Counted from the stretch's first letter, positions 36,072 through 45,534 are shown. The stretch is 64,000 nucleotides of DNA from Rugamonas sp045984285 (GCF_045984285.3 NZ_JBJQIK030000014.1:1-64000), one strand, 5' to 3'. Translations and numbers: made by a program. The notes: generated from the sequence alone by a model not told the origin.

Positions 36072-39000
36072 ATGTTCGCCATCGCATTGTTCGAAGCGCG
36101 GCAGCGGTTCAAGCTGCTCTCGACCTGGGTTTATTTCTGTCTCTTCCTGGCGCTGTCCATGCTATGGATGGCCGCCGCCGGCGGCGTGTTCAAGGGGGTC
36201 TACGTCGTCTTCGGCAGCAAGATCCTGATCAACTCCCCGCGTTCGGTGCTGTTTACCGTCAGCTACCTCGCCAGCGTTGGCGTGATTGTCGTTGCGGCCA
36301 TGATGGGCCGCTCGGTCCAGCAGGACTTCGAATACGACATGCACCACTTCTTCTTCAGCGCCCCGATCCGCAAGTACCAATACATGCTGGGCCGCTTCCT
36401 CGGCGCCTGGGCCGTGCTGGCCTTCGTGTTCTCCAGCATCGTGTTCGGCGCCCTGCTCGGCGCCTACATTCCGGGTGTCGATCCCGAACGTGTCGGCCCG
36501 CTGGTGCCGGCGGCCTATGTGCTGCCCTACCTGATCACCATCCTGCCCAACCTGTTCATCTTCGGCTCCATCTTCTTCGTGCTGGCCGCGCTCACGCGCC
36601 GCATGCTGCCGGTGTATGTGTCCAGCGTGGTCATGCTGATCGGCTATATCGCCGCGCCCAGCCTGGCGCGCGACCTGGATTTTAAGACACTGGCCGCGCT
36701 GATCGACCCCTTCGGCAATGCCGCCGCCATCCACCTCACCGAATACTGGCCTATCGCGGAGCGCAATGCGCGCCTGGTCCTGCCGGAAGGCGTATACCTG
36801 CTGAACCGCCTGCTCTGGGCCTCGATTGCCGCCGTGGCGCTGCTGCTCGGCTACTGGCGCTTCCATTTCGTGGGCACCGTGGACAGCGGCGTGCACGCGG
36901 CGCGCGGCGAAGGCGAAGTGCCGTTGCGCATGACCCACGCCGCCGTGGACACGACCGAAGCGCCGGACTTCCAGCGCCGCAGCCTCACCACCCTGCTGCT
37001 GACGCAAATCTGGCTGAACCTGCGCGAAACCGTCAAGAACATCTACTTCGTGGTGCTGGTGCTGGCCGGCGTGCTGATCATGTATGTGAGCGCGCTGGAC
37101 ATGGGCTCGATGTTCGGCACCAACACCTACCCCGTGACCTACAAGGTGCTGGAAGTGGTGAGCGAGACCTTCGCGCTGTTCATGCTGGCCATTACCACTT
37201 TCTACGCCGGGGAACTGGTGTGGCGCGAACGCGAGCACCGCATGGCGCTGATGCTCGATGCCATGCCGGTACCGAGCTGGCTGCCGCTGCTGGCCAAGCT
37301 GTTCGCGCTGATCGGCGTGCAGGCGCTGCTCCTGGTGGTGGTGATGCTGTGCGGGATGTCGATCCAGGTGTTCAAGGGCTTCTTCCAGCTACAGCCGGAC
37401 CTGTATATCCGCACCCTGTTCACCATCCACCTGCCCTACTACGCGCAGATTGCCGTGCTGGCAATTGCGGTGCAGGTGCTGATCAACCAGAAATACCTGG
37501 CCTACTTCGTGATGATCCTGTACTACGCAGTGACCATCACGCTCAGCTCGCGCGGCATCGACCATCCGCTCGTGATGTATGCGGTCACGCCGTCGATCCA
37601 GTATTCGGACATGAACGGCTTCGGCCACTACCTGCTGCGCGAGCGCTGGTATGAGCTGTACTGGGGTGCGGCGGCGCTGATGCTGGCCGTGCTGTCCAAT
37701 ATCTTCTGGCCGCGCGGCGCCAACAATGAATGGCGCGTGCGCCTGCAGCTGGCCCGGCATGCGCTGACCGTGCCTGTGCTGGCCAGCTTCGGCATCGGCC
37801 TGCTGCTGTTCGCCGGCTCGGGCGCCCTGCTCTACTACAACCTGAACATCGCCAACGAATTCAAGTCCAGCTTCCACCGCGACAGCCTGCGCGCCGACTA
37901 TGAGCGCAAGTACAAGGCCATAGCCGACGTGGCGCAGCCGCGCATCAGCGACGTGAAGCTGAATGTCGACATTTTCCCCGAACAGCGCAGCCTCGCCGTC
38001 AAGGGCCGCTATGTGCTGGAGAACCGCAGCGGCAAGCCGGTGACTACCATCTACGTGCGGCAGGATCCGGATGCGGAACTCAAGCCGCTGCGCCTCAGCA
38101 CGAAGAGCCGCCTGTCGCTGAACGACAAGCAGCTGGGCTTCTACAGCTACACCCTGCTCACGCCGCTGGAACCGGGCGCGAAACTGGCGCTGGAATTCGA
38201 GCTGTCCTATGCGCCGAAAGGCATCCTCGGCCTCGGCAAGGACACGCCGGTGGTCTATAACGGCACCTTCTTCAACAACTCCGTGCTGCCGCATATCGGC
38301 TACCAGTCGGACAACGAACTGAAAGACCCGCGCGACCGCAAGCGCCACGGCCTGCCCGCGCAGGAGCGCAAGCTGCCGCGCGACGATCCCAAAGGCCTGG
38401 CCAACAACTTCCTCGGCACGGATGCCGACTGGGTAAGCTTCGACGCCACCGTCGGCACCAGCGGCGACCAGATCGCGATCGCGCCCGGCACACTGGAGAA
38501 CGAGTGGAGCAAGAACGGCCGCCGCTACTTCCACTACAAAATGGACAAGCCGATCCTGAACTTCTACGCTTTCCAGTCCGCGCGCTATGCGGTCAAGCAC
38601 GACTGGTGGCAGGACGTAGGCATCGAGATCTATTACCAGCCGGGCCACGAGTACAACCTGGACCGCATCATGAGCGGCGTGCGCAACTCGCTGGATTACT
38701 TCAGCAAGAACTTCAGCCCTTACCAGCACAAGATCCTGCGCATCGTGGAATTCCCGCGCTACCAGAAATATGCGCAGTCCTTCCCGAACACGATTCCTTT
38801 CTCGGAAGGCATGGGCTTTATCGCGAAGGTGGACGAGAAGAACCCGAAGGATATCGACTACCCCTACTACGTGACCGCGCATGAAGTGGCGCACCAGTGG
38901 TGGGGCCACCAGCTGGTGGGCGGCAATACGCGGGGCGCAACGGTGCTGAGCGAAACCCTGTCCGAATATTCGGCGCTGATGGTGATGAAGAAGACCTTCG

Positions 39001-39641
39001 GGCCGGAACGCATGCGGCGCTTCCTGCGCTACGACCTGGAAATGTACCTGATGGGCCGCGCGGTCGAGAACAAGAAGGAACTGCCGCTGGCCGACAATGA
39101 AGACCAGGCCTACATTCACTACCGCAAGGGCAGCCTGGCGATGTACCAGCTGCAGGATATCGTGGGTGAAGACAAGATCAATGCGGTGCTGAACGAATTG
39201 CTCAAGCAGTATGCCTACCGCACCAGCCCCTACCCGAGCGTGACGGTGCTGGTCGATGGCCTGCGCAAGATCGTGCCGCCGGAACAGGCCTACCTGATCG
39301 ATGACCTGTTCAACAGCATCGTGCTGCACGATAACCGCGCCATCAGCGCCACCGCCAAGCGCCGCGCCGACGGCAAGTACGCGGTGACGATGACGGTGCA
39401 CGCCTCCAAGCTGAAGGCCGATGAGCTGGGCGCGGAACAGGAAGTGCCTATGCGCGACCTGATCGATATCGGCGTCGACGATGCGGACGGCAAGCCGCTG
39501 CTGCGCGAGCGCAAGCTGATCGCGCAGAAGGAAAGTACCTTCACCGTGGTGGTCAGGAGCCGCCCGGGCAAGGCCGGCATCGACCCGGACAACAAACTGA
39601 TCGACCGCAAGCCGGACGACAATATGATCAAGGTCGAATAG
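36072..39641 (+). CDS. ABC-2 permease fused to an M1-type metallopeptidase
   Basis: An 1189-aa protein with two parts. Residues 1 to about 600 hold many membrane segments in two blocks (starting RQRFKLLSTWVYFCLF, then again after a charged stretch at RSLTTLLLTQIWLNL), the plan of a duplicated ABC-2 permease. The rest is an extracytoplasmic region with a beta domain (about 620-740) and an M1 catalytic domain with HEVAH at 937-941 in TAHEVAHQWWGHQ. The third zinc ligand is in LSETLSEYS, one residue further than the classic 18-residue spacing. The usual GAMEN exopeptidase motif is absent; FSEGMGFIAK stands at that place. Known from databases as an ABC permease/M1 aminopeptidase fusion; its substrate is not known. 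Confidence 0.9.
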   Translation: MFAIALFEARQRFKLLSTWVYFCLFLALSMLWMAAAGGVFKGVYVVFGSKILINSPRSVLFTVSYLASVGVIVVAAMMGRSVQQDFEYDMHHFFFSAPIRKYQYMLGRFLGAWAVLAFVFSSIVFGALLGAYIPGVDPERVGPLVPAAYVLPYLITILPNLFIFGSIFFVLAALTRRMLPVYVSSVVMLIGYIAAPSLARDLDFKTLAALIDPFGNAAAIHLTEYWPIAERNARLVLPEGVYLLNRLLWASIAAVALLLGYWRFHFVGTVDSGVHAARGEGEVPLRMTHAAVDTTEAPDFQRRSLTTLLLTQIWLNLRETVKNIYFVVLVLAGVLIMYVSALDMGSMFGTNTYPVTYKVLEVVSETFALFMLAITTFYAGELVWREREHRMALMLDAMPVPSWLPLLAKLFALIGVQALLLVVVMLCGMSIQVFKGFFQLQPDLYIRTLFTIHLPYYAQIAVLAIAVQVLINQKYLAYFVMILYYAVTITLSSRGIDHPLVMYAVTPSIQYSDMNGFGHYLLRERWYELYWGAAALMLAVLSNIFWPRGANNEWRVRLQLARHALTVPVLASFGIGLLLFAGSGALLYYNLNIANEFKSSFHRDSLRADYERKYKAIADVAQPRISDVKLNVDIFPEQRSLAVKGRYVLENRSGKPVTTIYVRQDPDAELKPLRLSTKSRLSLNDKQLGFYSYTLLTPLEPGAKLALEFELSYAPKGILGLGKDTPVVYNGTFFNNSVLPHIGYQSDNELKDPRDRKRHGLPAQERKLPRDDPKGLANNFLGTDADWVSFDATVGTSGDQIAIAPGTLENEWSKNGRRYFHYKMDKPILNFYAFQSARYAVKHDWWQDVGIEIYYQPGHEYNLDRIMSGVRNSLDYFSKNFSPYQHKILRIVEFPRYQKYAQSFPNTIPFSEGMGFIAKVDEKNPKDIDYPYYVTAHEVAHQWWGHQLVGGNTRGATVLSETLSEYSALMVMKKTFGPERMRRFLRYDLEMYLMGRAVENKKELPLADNEDQAYIHYRKGSLAMYQLQDIVGEDKINAVLNELLKQYAYRTSPYPSVTVLVDGLRKIVPPEQAYLIDDLFNSIVLHDNRAISATAKRRADGKYAVTMTVHASKLKADELGAEQEVPMRDLIDIGVDDADGKPLLRERKLIAQKESTFTVVVRSRPGKAGIDPDNKLIDRKPDDNMIKVE

Positions 39642-39678
39642 TTAGACCGCGTACAGAGCCCGCGCCACACCCGCTCTA

Positions 39679-39712
39679 TGCTGTTCTCCTGCATACCAAC
39701 AGGAGAACAGCA
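39679..39712 (+). promoter_or_regulatory. Perfect 13-bp hairpin that contains the ribosome binding site of the DUF3597 gene
   Basis: TGCTGTTCTCCTG and CAGGAGAACAGCA are perfect 13-base arms with an 8-base loop, ending one base before the ATG at 39713. The right arm holds AGGAGA, the only Shine-Dalgarno sequence of the gene. No T run follows, so it is not a usual terminator for the long upstream gene. Confidence 0.75.
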
Positions 39713-40132
39713 ATGGGTATTCTCAGCAATATTTTCCGGAAAATTTTCCCTTCATCGCATCCCGCTGTCGCGCAGAAGCCTGCTGCGCAGCCCGGCGCTG
39801 CCCCGGCAGCGCCGCAAGCTGCTGCGCCCGCACCGGCCGCACCGGCGCCAGCCGCGCCAACGCCTGCCATGGAAATGGTCGATGTGGAAGCCATCCTGAA
39901 CGCGAAGGCGCAGCAGGCCGGCCAGCCTCTGAACTGGCGCACCTCGATCGTGGACCTGATGAAACTGCTGGATATCGACAGCAGCCTGCAAGCCCGCAAG
40001 GAGCTGGCGCAGGAGCTGCATTACACGGGGGATACCGGCGATTCAGCCAGCATGAATATCTGGCTGCACCGGCAGGTGATGAACAAGCTTGCCGCCAATG
40101 GCGGCAAGGTGCCGGCGGACCTGAAGGACTGA
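39713..40132 (+). CDS. DUF3597 family protein
   Basis: A 139-aa protein: N-terminal MGILSNIFRKIFPSSH, an Ala/Pro-rich linker (about 18-55) and a C-terminal helical domain with VDVEAILNAKAQQ, LNWRTSIVDLMKLLDIDSSLQARKELAQEL and WLHRQVMNKLAANGG. These match DUF3597, whose function is not known. The stop codon is directly followed by the reverse stop codon of the chemoreceptor gene. Confidence 0.87.
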   Translation: MGILSNIFRKIFPSSHPAVAQKPAAQPGAAPAAPQAAAPAPAAPAPAAPTPAMEMVDVEAILNAKAQQAGQPLNWRTSIVDLMKLLDIDSSLQARKELAQELHYTGDTGDSASMNIWLHRQVMNKLAANGGKVPADLKD

Positions 40133-41743
40133 TCAGGCGCGCAGGCGCAGCTGGCCGGACAGCCGTGCAGGTGCGGCGCGGCCGAAGCCTTGTGCGGACG
40201 GCGCGTCCGCCAGCTTGAAGATGCTGACCGCCTGCGCCAGCGATTCGGCCTGGTCCTGCAGCGCGGAGGCGGCAGCGGCGGCTTCCTCCACCAGCGCCGC
40301 ATTCTGCTGCGTCACGCCGTCCATTTCCACGATGGCCTGGTTCACCTGTTCGATACCGGCGCTCTGCTCCACGCTGGCGGTGGTGATTTCGCCCATGATG
40401 TCGGTCACGCGGTGAATGCTGTCCACCACTTCGCTCATCGTCATGCCTGCCTGCTCCACCAGCTTGCTGCCCGCGCCGACCTTCTCCACCGAGTCGTTGA
40501 TCAGCTGCTTGATTTCCTTCGCCGCCGCGGCGCTGCGCTGCGCAAGGTTGCGCACCTCGGACGCCACCACGGCAAAGCCGCGGCCCTGCTCACCGGCGCG
40601 CGCCGCTTCCACCGCCGCGTTCAGTGCCAGGATATTGGTCTGGAACGCAATGCCGTCAATCACGGAGATAATGTCCACGATCTTGCGGGCCGAGGCATCG
40701 ATCGATTCCATGGTCTGCACCACTTCGCCCACCACGGTGCCGCCGCGCACCGCCACTTCGGAGGCCTGCACCGCCAGCTGGTTGGCCTGGCGCGCATTGT
40801 CCGCGTTCTGTTTGACGGTGGAGGTCAGCTCCTCCATCGACGATGCGGTTTCCTCCAGCGAGCTGGCCTGCTGCTCGGTGCGCGAGGACAGGTCCATATT
40901 GCCTGCCGCGATCTGGCCGGACGCCGTGGAAATGTTCTCCGTGCTGGCGCGCACCTCGCCCACGATGCGCGACAGGCCCTCGTTCATCGTGCGCAGGGCG
41001 TTCAGCAGGCGGCCCGTTTCGTCCGTGGTGCTGACGGTGATTTCGCTGCGCAGGTCATTATTGGCCACGCTGCAGGCGATTTCCACCGCACGGTTCAGCG
41101 GCACCACAATGCCGCGCGTCAGGTACCAGGCGGCAGCCGCGCCAATCGCCAGCACCAGCAGGCCGAAAGCGATCAGGAAACGGAGATTGTTCTGGTAAGT
41201 CTGTTCGATATGCGCGGCCTGGTTATCGATGTTCTTGCGCTGCGCATCCTGCAGCGCCTTGAGCGCATCAAGGTAGGCTTTACCGGCGGGCATGAAATCC
41301 TTCTGCAGCGCGGCTTCCGCCTCCTCCAGCCGGCCCTGGTTCTTCAGCGCGATCACCGCATCGCGCGTGGTCACGTAGTGCTTGCGCGCCACCGCAATGG
41401 CCGCGGAGATGCTTTTCTCCTCATCCGTTTCGATCAGCACCTCGATTTTTTTCTGCAAGCTGCTCACTTCCCTGGTGGACGCCGCGGTATCGTCGGCAAA
41501 GAAAGCGGTCAGCGAAGGATCGCTGCTCTTGGCGATGGCCGTGGTGCGGCGCACGCTGGTATGGATCAGGCGGTACCAGTCGCCGATCATGCGTTCCTTG
41601 GCGAGCGGCTGCTGCATCATGTCACGGGTGGCCACCGCCACCTGCTGCATGTGCATGATGCCGATCGCCGTCATCAGGGTCGTTAATGCTAAAACGAGGC
41701 CGAAGCCCAGCGCCAGGCGGGTGCCAATCTTGAAATTATTCAT
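40133..41743 (-). CDS. Methyl-accepting chemotaxis protein
   Basis: A 536-aa receptor: TM1 (about 10-30), periplasmic four-helix-bundle sensor, TM2 (about 190-210, LRFLIAFGLLVLAIGAAAAWYL), a HAMP domain (RGIVVPLNRAVEIACSVANNDL) and a cytoplasmic coiled coil with the invariant tip DGIAFQTNILALNAAVEAAR. Adaptation sites with Gln/Glu pairs are present (TEQQASSLEETASSMEEL). It lacks the NWETF-type CheR tether at the C terminus. The ligand is unknown. It stands alone with no che genes nearby. Confidence 0.95.
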   Translation of the reverse strand: MNNFKIGTRLALGFGLVLALTTLMTAIGIMHMQQVAVATRDMMQQPLAKERMIGDWYRLIHTSVRRTTAIAKSSDPSLTAFFADDTAASTREVSSLQKKIEVLIETDEEKSISAAIAVARKHYVTTRDAVIALKNQGRLEEAEAALQKDFMPAGKAYLDALKALQDAQRKNIDNQAAHIEQTYQNNLRFLIAFGLLVLAIGAAAAWYLTRGIVVPLNRAVEIACSVANNDLRSEITVSTTDETGRLLNALRTMNEGLSRIVGEVRASTENISTASGQIAAGNMDLSSRTEQQASSLEETASSMEELTSTVKQNADNARQANQLAVQASEVAVRGGTVVGEVVQTMESIDASARKIVDIISVIDGIAFQTNILALNAAVEAARAGEQGRGFAVVASEVRNLAQRSAAAAKEIKQLINDSVEKVGAGSKLVEQAGMTMSEVVDSIHRVTDIMGEITTASVEQSAGIEQVNQAIVEMDGVTQQNAALVEEAAAAASALQDQAESLAQAVSIFKLADAPSAQGFGRAAPARLSGQLRLRA

Positions 41744-41858
41744 GATTTTTTGACCGGCGCTATCCGTGGAGCAGGAGCCTACCGGTTATATAGTTGCAAG
41801 GAAGAACTATAAGTTTACCACAATTAAGATCAAATTGCTGTGATGCAACAATTGCCAC

Positions 41859-42293
41859 TTATGGCCGGTGGTAGCGCTCACCCAGCCTGGTGCTCAACAA
41901 ATTCTGCAGCTGCTGCATCCGGGCCGGGGACATGCGGGCGATAAAGGCCCGCTGTTCTCCGCCGCCCGTGGTCACGCGGATCTGCCATGCGGCGCCCCGT
42001 TGCAGACCGGGCGGCAGCAGCGTCGCGCTGCGGATCTCCGCCAGCGATACCTGCCAGCGGTTGTTGGCCAGCAGGCCGGTGGCGGACAGCGTCTCACCGT
42101 CCAGCCGGATACGGCAAGTCCTGGTCAGCAGCCAGACGTGGAGCGCTATCAGCGGAAAATACGCTGCGGCCCACAGCACGGCATTCTCGCGCGGCGCCAG
42201 CATGGCGATGAAGATGGCGACGAGGGCCGCGATCACGGCAGCGGACATTTTGTAGTTGCCGTGATCGAAAACGGGCTCTGGCTGGGTATTCAT
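41859..42293 (-). CDS. Small membrane protein with a PH-like tail, unknown function
   Basis: A 144-aa protein with two membrane segments (about 17-32 and 40-56) followed by a beta-rich cytoplasmic domain (CRIRLDGETLSATGLLANNRWQVSLAEIRSATLL) that looks like a bacterial PH domain. Not recognised beyond that. The start lies 42 bases from the divergent gene at 42336; that gene's promoter runs in between. Confidence 0.68.
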   Translation of the reverse strand: MNTQPEPVFDHGNYKMSAAVIAALVAIFIAMLAPRENAVLWAAAYFPLIALHVWLLTRTCRIRLDGETLSATGLLANNRWQVSLAEIRSATLLPPGLQRGAAWQIRVTTGGGEQRAFIARMSPARMQQLQNLLSTRLGERYHRP

Positions 42294-42323
42294 GCACGCA
42301 TTCTATCCCCGCAGGCGGCGCGC

Positions 42324-42329
42324 TACAAT
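42324..42329 (+). promoter_or_regulatory. -10 box six bases before a start codon (possible leaderless transcript)
   Basis: TACAAT followed by six bases (GTCCTC) and the ATG at 42336. This is the same spacing as at 4871-4883, with no Shine-Dalgarno sequence. Confidence 0.5.
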
Positions 42330-42335
42330 GTCCTC

Positions 42336-43010
42336 ATGAAAACACTGATCTCCGTCTTCTGCGGGCTGCTGCTCGCCGCAAGCAGCTGGGCTGCCAATCC
42401 CACCTTCGGCCAGCACGGCATGGCGATGTTCGGCGGCCGCGATGGCATTTATGCGGCCCACCTGCCCATGTTCCATGCGCCCCACGACTACCAGGTCATC
42501 CTGCGCCTCAGCATCGGCGATGCAACGGTCGACCGGCTGGTGAAAGCCCGCCTCGACGGCAGGACCGCGCTGTGGACCATCGCGCCGGAGAACTTCGAGC
42601 TGGACCGCCTCGGCCCGGGCGCGCAGCAGCCGCTCAAGACCTTCCAGGCCGACCTGGTGCTGGGCCACTTCGAGCAAGGCGGTAAAACCCAGTACCGCAA
42701 TGTGCCGGTGGTAGTGGAAGAGGTGCTGATGTTCCGCCGCCTGTCGCCGGCCCCGCATGCGAGCCGGCAGGCGCGCTATGTACAGATCGGCAGCGGCGCG
42801 CAGCGCTTCCTGGTGAAGGAGATCGACAGCCGCCCGGACTTCGACCATATCGTCGCCTACAAGGCCGCCGGCGGCGCGGCGCGCAATCCGGTCACGGTGG
42901 CCAAGACGGCGCTGAACGAAACGCCCGCCAAGGCGCTGGAGGCCGCGCTGAAGGCGCCGGCGGGCGCCGTCGGCGGCACCATTTATTACTACCTCGACGA
43001 CCTGCGCTGA
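42336..43010 (+). CDS. Secreted protein of unknown function
   Basis: A 224-aa protein with a signal peptide (MKTLISVFCGLLLAASSWA) and a mature part that starts NPTFGQHGMAMFGGRDGIYAAHLPMFHAPHDYQ, rich in His and possibly metal-binding. The rest is beta-rich (LKTFQADLVLGHFEQGGKTQYRNVPVVVEEVLMFRRL). I have no firm family for it. Start at 42336 opens the signal peptide. Its stop lies one base from that of the YfcC gene, tail to tail. Confidence 0.75.
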   Translation: MKTLISVFCGLLLAASSWAANPTFGQHGMAMFGGRDGIYAAHLPMFHAPHDYQVILRLSIGDATVDRLVKARLDGRTALWTIAPENFELDRLGPGAQQPLKTFQADLVLGHFEQGGKTQYRNVPVVVEEVLMFRRLSPAPHASRQARYVQIGSGAQRFLVKEIDSRPDFDHIVAYKAAGGAARNPVTVAKTALNETPAKALEAALKAPAGAVGGTIYYYLDDLR

Positions 43011-43011
43011 G

Positions 43012-44400
43012 CTACTGCCAGTTCATCAGCGCCGGCGGCACCAGCAGCACCAGGGCCAGCACCAGGTAGATCAGCTGCAGGGGAATCATCCATTTGGCCC
43101 AGGTGATCCAGGGAATGCGCGCCAGCGCCAGCACGCCGACCGTGATGCCGGAAGTGGGAATCATGGGCGTGGTGAATTCGCCGAACTGGTAGGCCAGGAT
43201 AGCGGTCTGGCGCGTAACGCCGACCAGGTCGGCCAGCGGCGCCATGATGGGCATGGTCAGCGCGGCCTGCCCGGTGCCGGAATGGATGAAGAAGTTGATC
43301 ACCGACTGAATCACGAACATCTTCTGCGCCGCGAACACCGGCGAGGATGACTGCACCAGCGGCATCAGGCCGTGCAGCATGGTGTCGATGATGTTGGCGT
43401 CGCGCGCCAGGATCATGGTGCCGCGCGCCAGCGCGATCACCAGGGCGGTCCCCACCAGGTCTTTCGCGCCCTGCACGAAGGCCGCCACCGTTTCATCGGT
43501 GGACAGCCGCCCCAGCACGCCCGCCAGAATTGCCATCACGAGGAACAGCGCCGCAATCTCCTCGATGAACCAGCCGAACTGCACCACGCCGACCACCATG
43601 ATGCACAGCGTGGCCGCGAACAGCCAAAGCACCAGCTTGTGGCGCAGCGTCATGCCCGCGAAGCTGCTGAAATCCACGCCGCCTTCGGCCCGTTTTTCGA
43701 GATCCAGCGCATAGGTCGGGCTGCGCGTGGGATCCTTCTTCACGCGCGCCGCGTACCACATCATGAACAGCACCGTGGCCAGCGTGGCGATGCACCAGAC
43801 AATGACGCGGTAGCCCATGCCGGAGAACACCGGCACGCCCGCTATGCCCTGCGCAATGCCGACGTTGAAGGGATTCAGGAAGGCCGCCGCGAAGCCGACC
43901 TGCGAACCGATGAAGGGAATCGATACGCCCACCACGGAGTCGTAGCCCAGCGCCAGCGCGAGCGGCACGAAGATCAGGATGAAGGGAATCGCCTCCTCGT
44001 TCATGCCGAAAGTGGCCCCGCCCAGAGAAAACAGCGTGAGGAAGACAGGGATCAGCGCGGCGCGCACGACGGGCGAGCGCGTATGCGCTTTCGCGATCGA
44101 CTTGATCATGGCGTCGATGGCTTCGGTCTTGTGCAGCACATTGAAGGCGCCGCCCACGATCAGCACAAAACCGATGATCAGCCCCGCTTCCACGAAGCCC
44201 TTGATGGGCGCCATCAACAGCGCGGCCAGGCCCTGCGGCTTGCTGGTGACGTAATGGAAGGTGGCGGGATCGACTACCTGCCTGCCGTTCACCAGCTGCG
44301 TTTCGTATTTGCCGCCGGGGACCAGCCAGGTCGCCAGCGCGATCATGGCCAGGATCAGGAACAGCAGCACATAGGTGTTCGGCAGCTTGAGTTTTTTCAT
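43012..44400 (-). CDS. yfcC: YfcC family transporter (DcuC-like)
   Basis: A 462-aa membrane protein with about 12 segments. It starts KLPNTYVLLFLILAMIALATWLVPGGKY, typical of YfcC proteins, and has NEEAIPFILIFVPLALALGYD, NPFNVGIAQGIAGVP and a C-terminal SGTGQAALTMPIMAPLADLVGVTRQTAILAYQFGE repeat characteristic of the DcuC/ArsB-like fold. Substrates of YfcC are poorly known; amino acids, peptides or dicarboxylates are possible. It overlaps the hydrolase gene upstream by four bases, so its cargo may be the substrate or product of that hydrolase. Confidence 0.88.
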   Translation of the reverse strand: MKKLKLPNTYVLLFLILAMIALATWLVPGGKYETQLVNGRQVVDPATFHYVTSKPQGLAALLMAPIKGFVEAGLIIGFVLIVGGAFNVLHKTEAIDAMIKSIAKAHTRSPVVRAALIPVFLTLFSLGGATFGMNEEAIPFILIFVPLALALGYDSVVGVSIPFIGSQVGFAAAFLNPFNVGIAQGIAGVPVFSGMGYRVIVWCIATLATVLFMMWYAARVKKDPTRSPTYALDLEKRAEGGVDFSSFAGMTLRHKLVLWLFAATLCIMVVGVVQFGWFIEEIAALFLVMAILAGVLGRLSTDETVAAFVQGAKDLVGTALVIALARGTMILARDANIIDTMLHGLMPLVQSSSPVFAAQKMFVIQSVINFFIHSGTGQAALTMPIMAPLADLVGVTRQTAILAYQFGEFTTPMIPTSGITVGVLALARIPWITWAKWMIPLQLIYLVLALVLLVPPALMNWQ

Positions 44401-45512
44401 AGGCTTAACAGGTTCCCAGAGCGGAAAGGTATGGCGCCCGCCACCTTGGCAACATTCATGCCGCGGATGACGTAGCGGTGCGAAAGCCGGGTGAAGAACA
44501 CGCCGTCAACGCTGGTGCGCAGCGTGGTCTTCGCGCCGGTGAAAGGATCGATGAGGTCAGCCACCGGATCGCCGGCCTTGAGCCGTTCGCCCAGTTCGCG
44601 CAGATAGACCAGCATGCCGGCGTGCGGCGCGTCGATCCTTTCCGTGCCTTCCAGCGGCGTGGGTTCGGAAATCGCTGCCGGCATGTCGAAGGCCGGGAGC
44701 TCGATGACGCCCTGAAGGGAGAGGTAGCGCAGGATGCCTTCGGCATCGGCGCGCGCGGTATCGTAGTCCACCGACACTTCGCCGCGCAGTTCCACCGTGG
44801 CCGCGATGTTCGCGGGAGGGATCGGCACCGAGGGGCCGAAATGCGCGGCCAGGTCCCACCACAGGCGGCTGCAGGCTTCGTCGAAAGGCTCGCCGCCGGC
44901 CGCCGTGGTGTACAGCGTGGCGTGCGACTGCATCAGCACCGCCAGCGGCCCGATGGCTTCGCGCAGCGGCGTGCCAGCATAGATGTGCAGCACCGCCTCC
45001 AGGTCGCAATGCAGGTCGAGCACGATGTCGGCATCGATCGCCATCGACAGCAGCGCCTTCTTGAGCACCGCATTGTCCGAGGCCGGCTGCCATGCCGCCG
45101 TCAGTTCGCGCAGCTGCTCGCGGATCAGGCGCACGTTGCTGTCCGCATCCGCGCCCAGCTTGCCCGCAAGCCTTTCCTTCAGCTGCGGCGCGTAGTGCGG
45201 GTAGTTGCGGTTGAAGTTGATCCCGGTGCTCAGGTCATAGCGGCCGAAAGGCCGTTCGTTGATCACCTGTCCCAGGCCGATCGGATTCGCGGCGGGAACG
45301 AGGATGACTTCGCCCTTCACCTTGCCCTGCTGGTCCAGCAACTGCAGGCGCTCGCGCAGGCAATGGGCCACCAGCATGGCAGGCACTTCGTCCGCATGCA
45401 GGGAGGCCTGGATATAGGCCTTGCGGCCGCCCTTGCTGCCGAAATGGTGGCTGGTCAGCTGATAGCTGACCGGGCCGTGTTCGGCCGACAGCGGATGGTT
45501 AATCGTTTGCAT
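44397..45512 (-). CDS. Succinylglutamate desuccinylase/aspartoacylase family hydrolase
   Basis: A 371-aa zinc hydrolase of the M14-like AstE/AspA group. Zinc ligands H39 and E42 are in SLHADEVPAM, and the third His is in VLDLHCDLE. Blocks LVPAANPIGLGQ and TGINFNRNYP are family-typical. The C-terminal domain (AGMLVYLRELGERLKAGDPVADLIDP) resembles the barrel-sandwich part of larger members. It would split N-acyl amino acids. AstE proper belongs to the arginine succinyltransferase pathway, but no other ast genes are here, so the substrate is open. It precedes the transporter in one unit. Confidence 0.87.
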   Translation of the reverse strand: MQTINHPLSAEHGPVSYQLTSHHFGSKGGRKAYIQASLHADEVPAMLVAHCLRERLQLLDQQGKVKGEVILVPAANPIGLGQVINERPFGRYDLSTGINFNRNYPHYAPQLKERLAGKLGADADSNVRLIREQLRELTAAWQPASDNAVLKKALLSMAIDADIVLDLHCDLEAVLHIYAGTPLREAIGPLAVLMQSHATLYTTAAGGEPFDEACSRLWWDLAAHFGPSVPIPPANIAATVELRGEVSVDYDTARADAEGILRYLSLQGVIELPAFDMPAAISEPTPLEGTERIDAPHAGMLVYLRELGERLKAGDPVADLIDPFTGAKTTLRTSVDGVFFTRLSHRYVIRGMNVAKVAGAIPFRSGNLLSL

Positions 45513-45534
45513 GATGAATCCGTATCGAAAGCAA

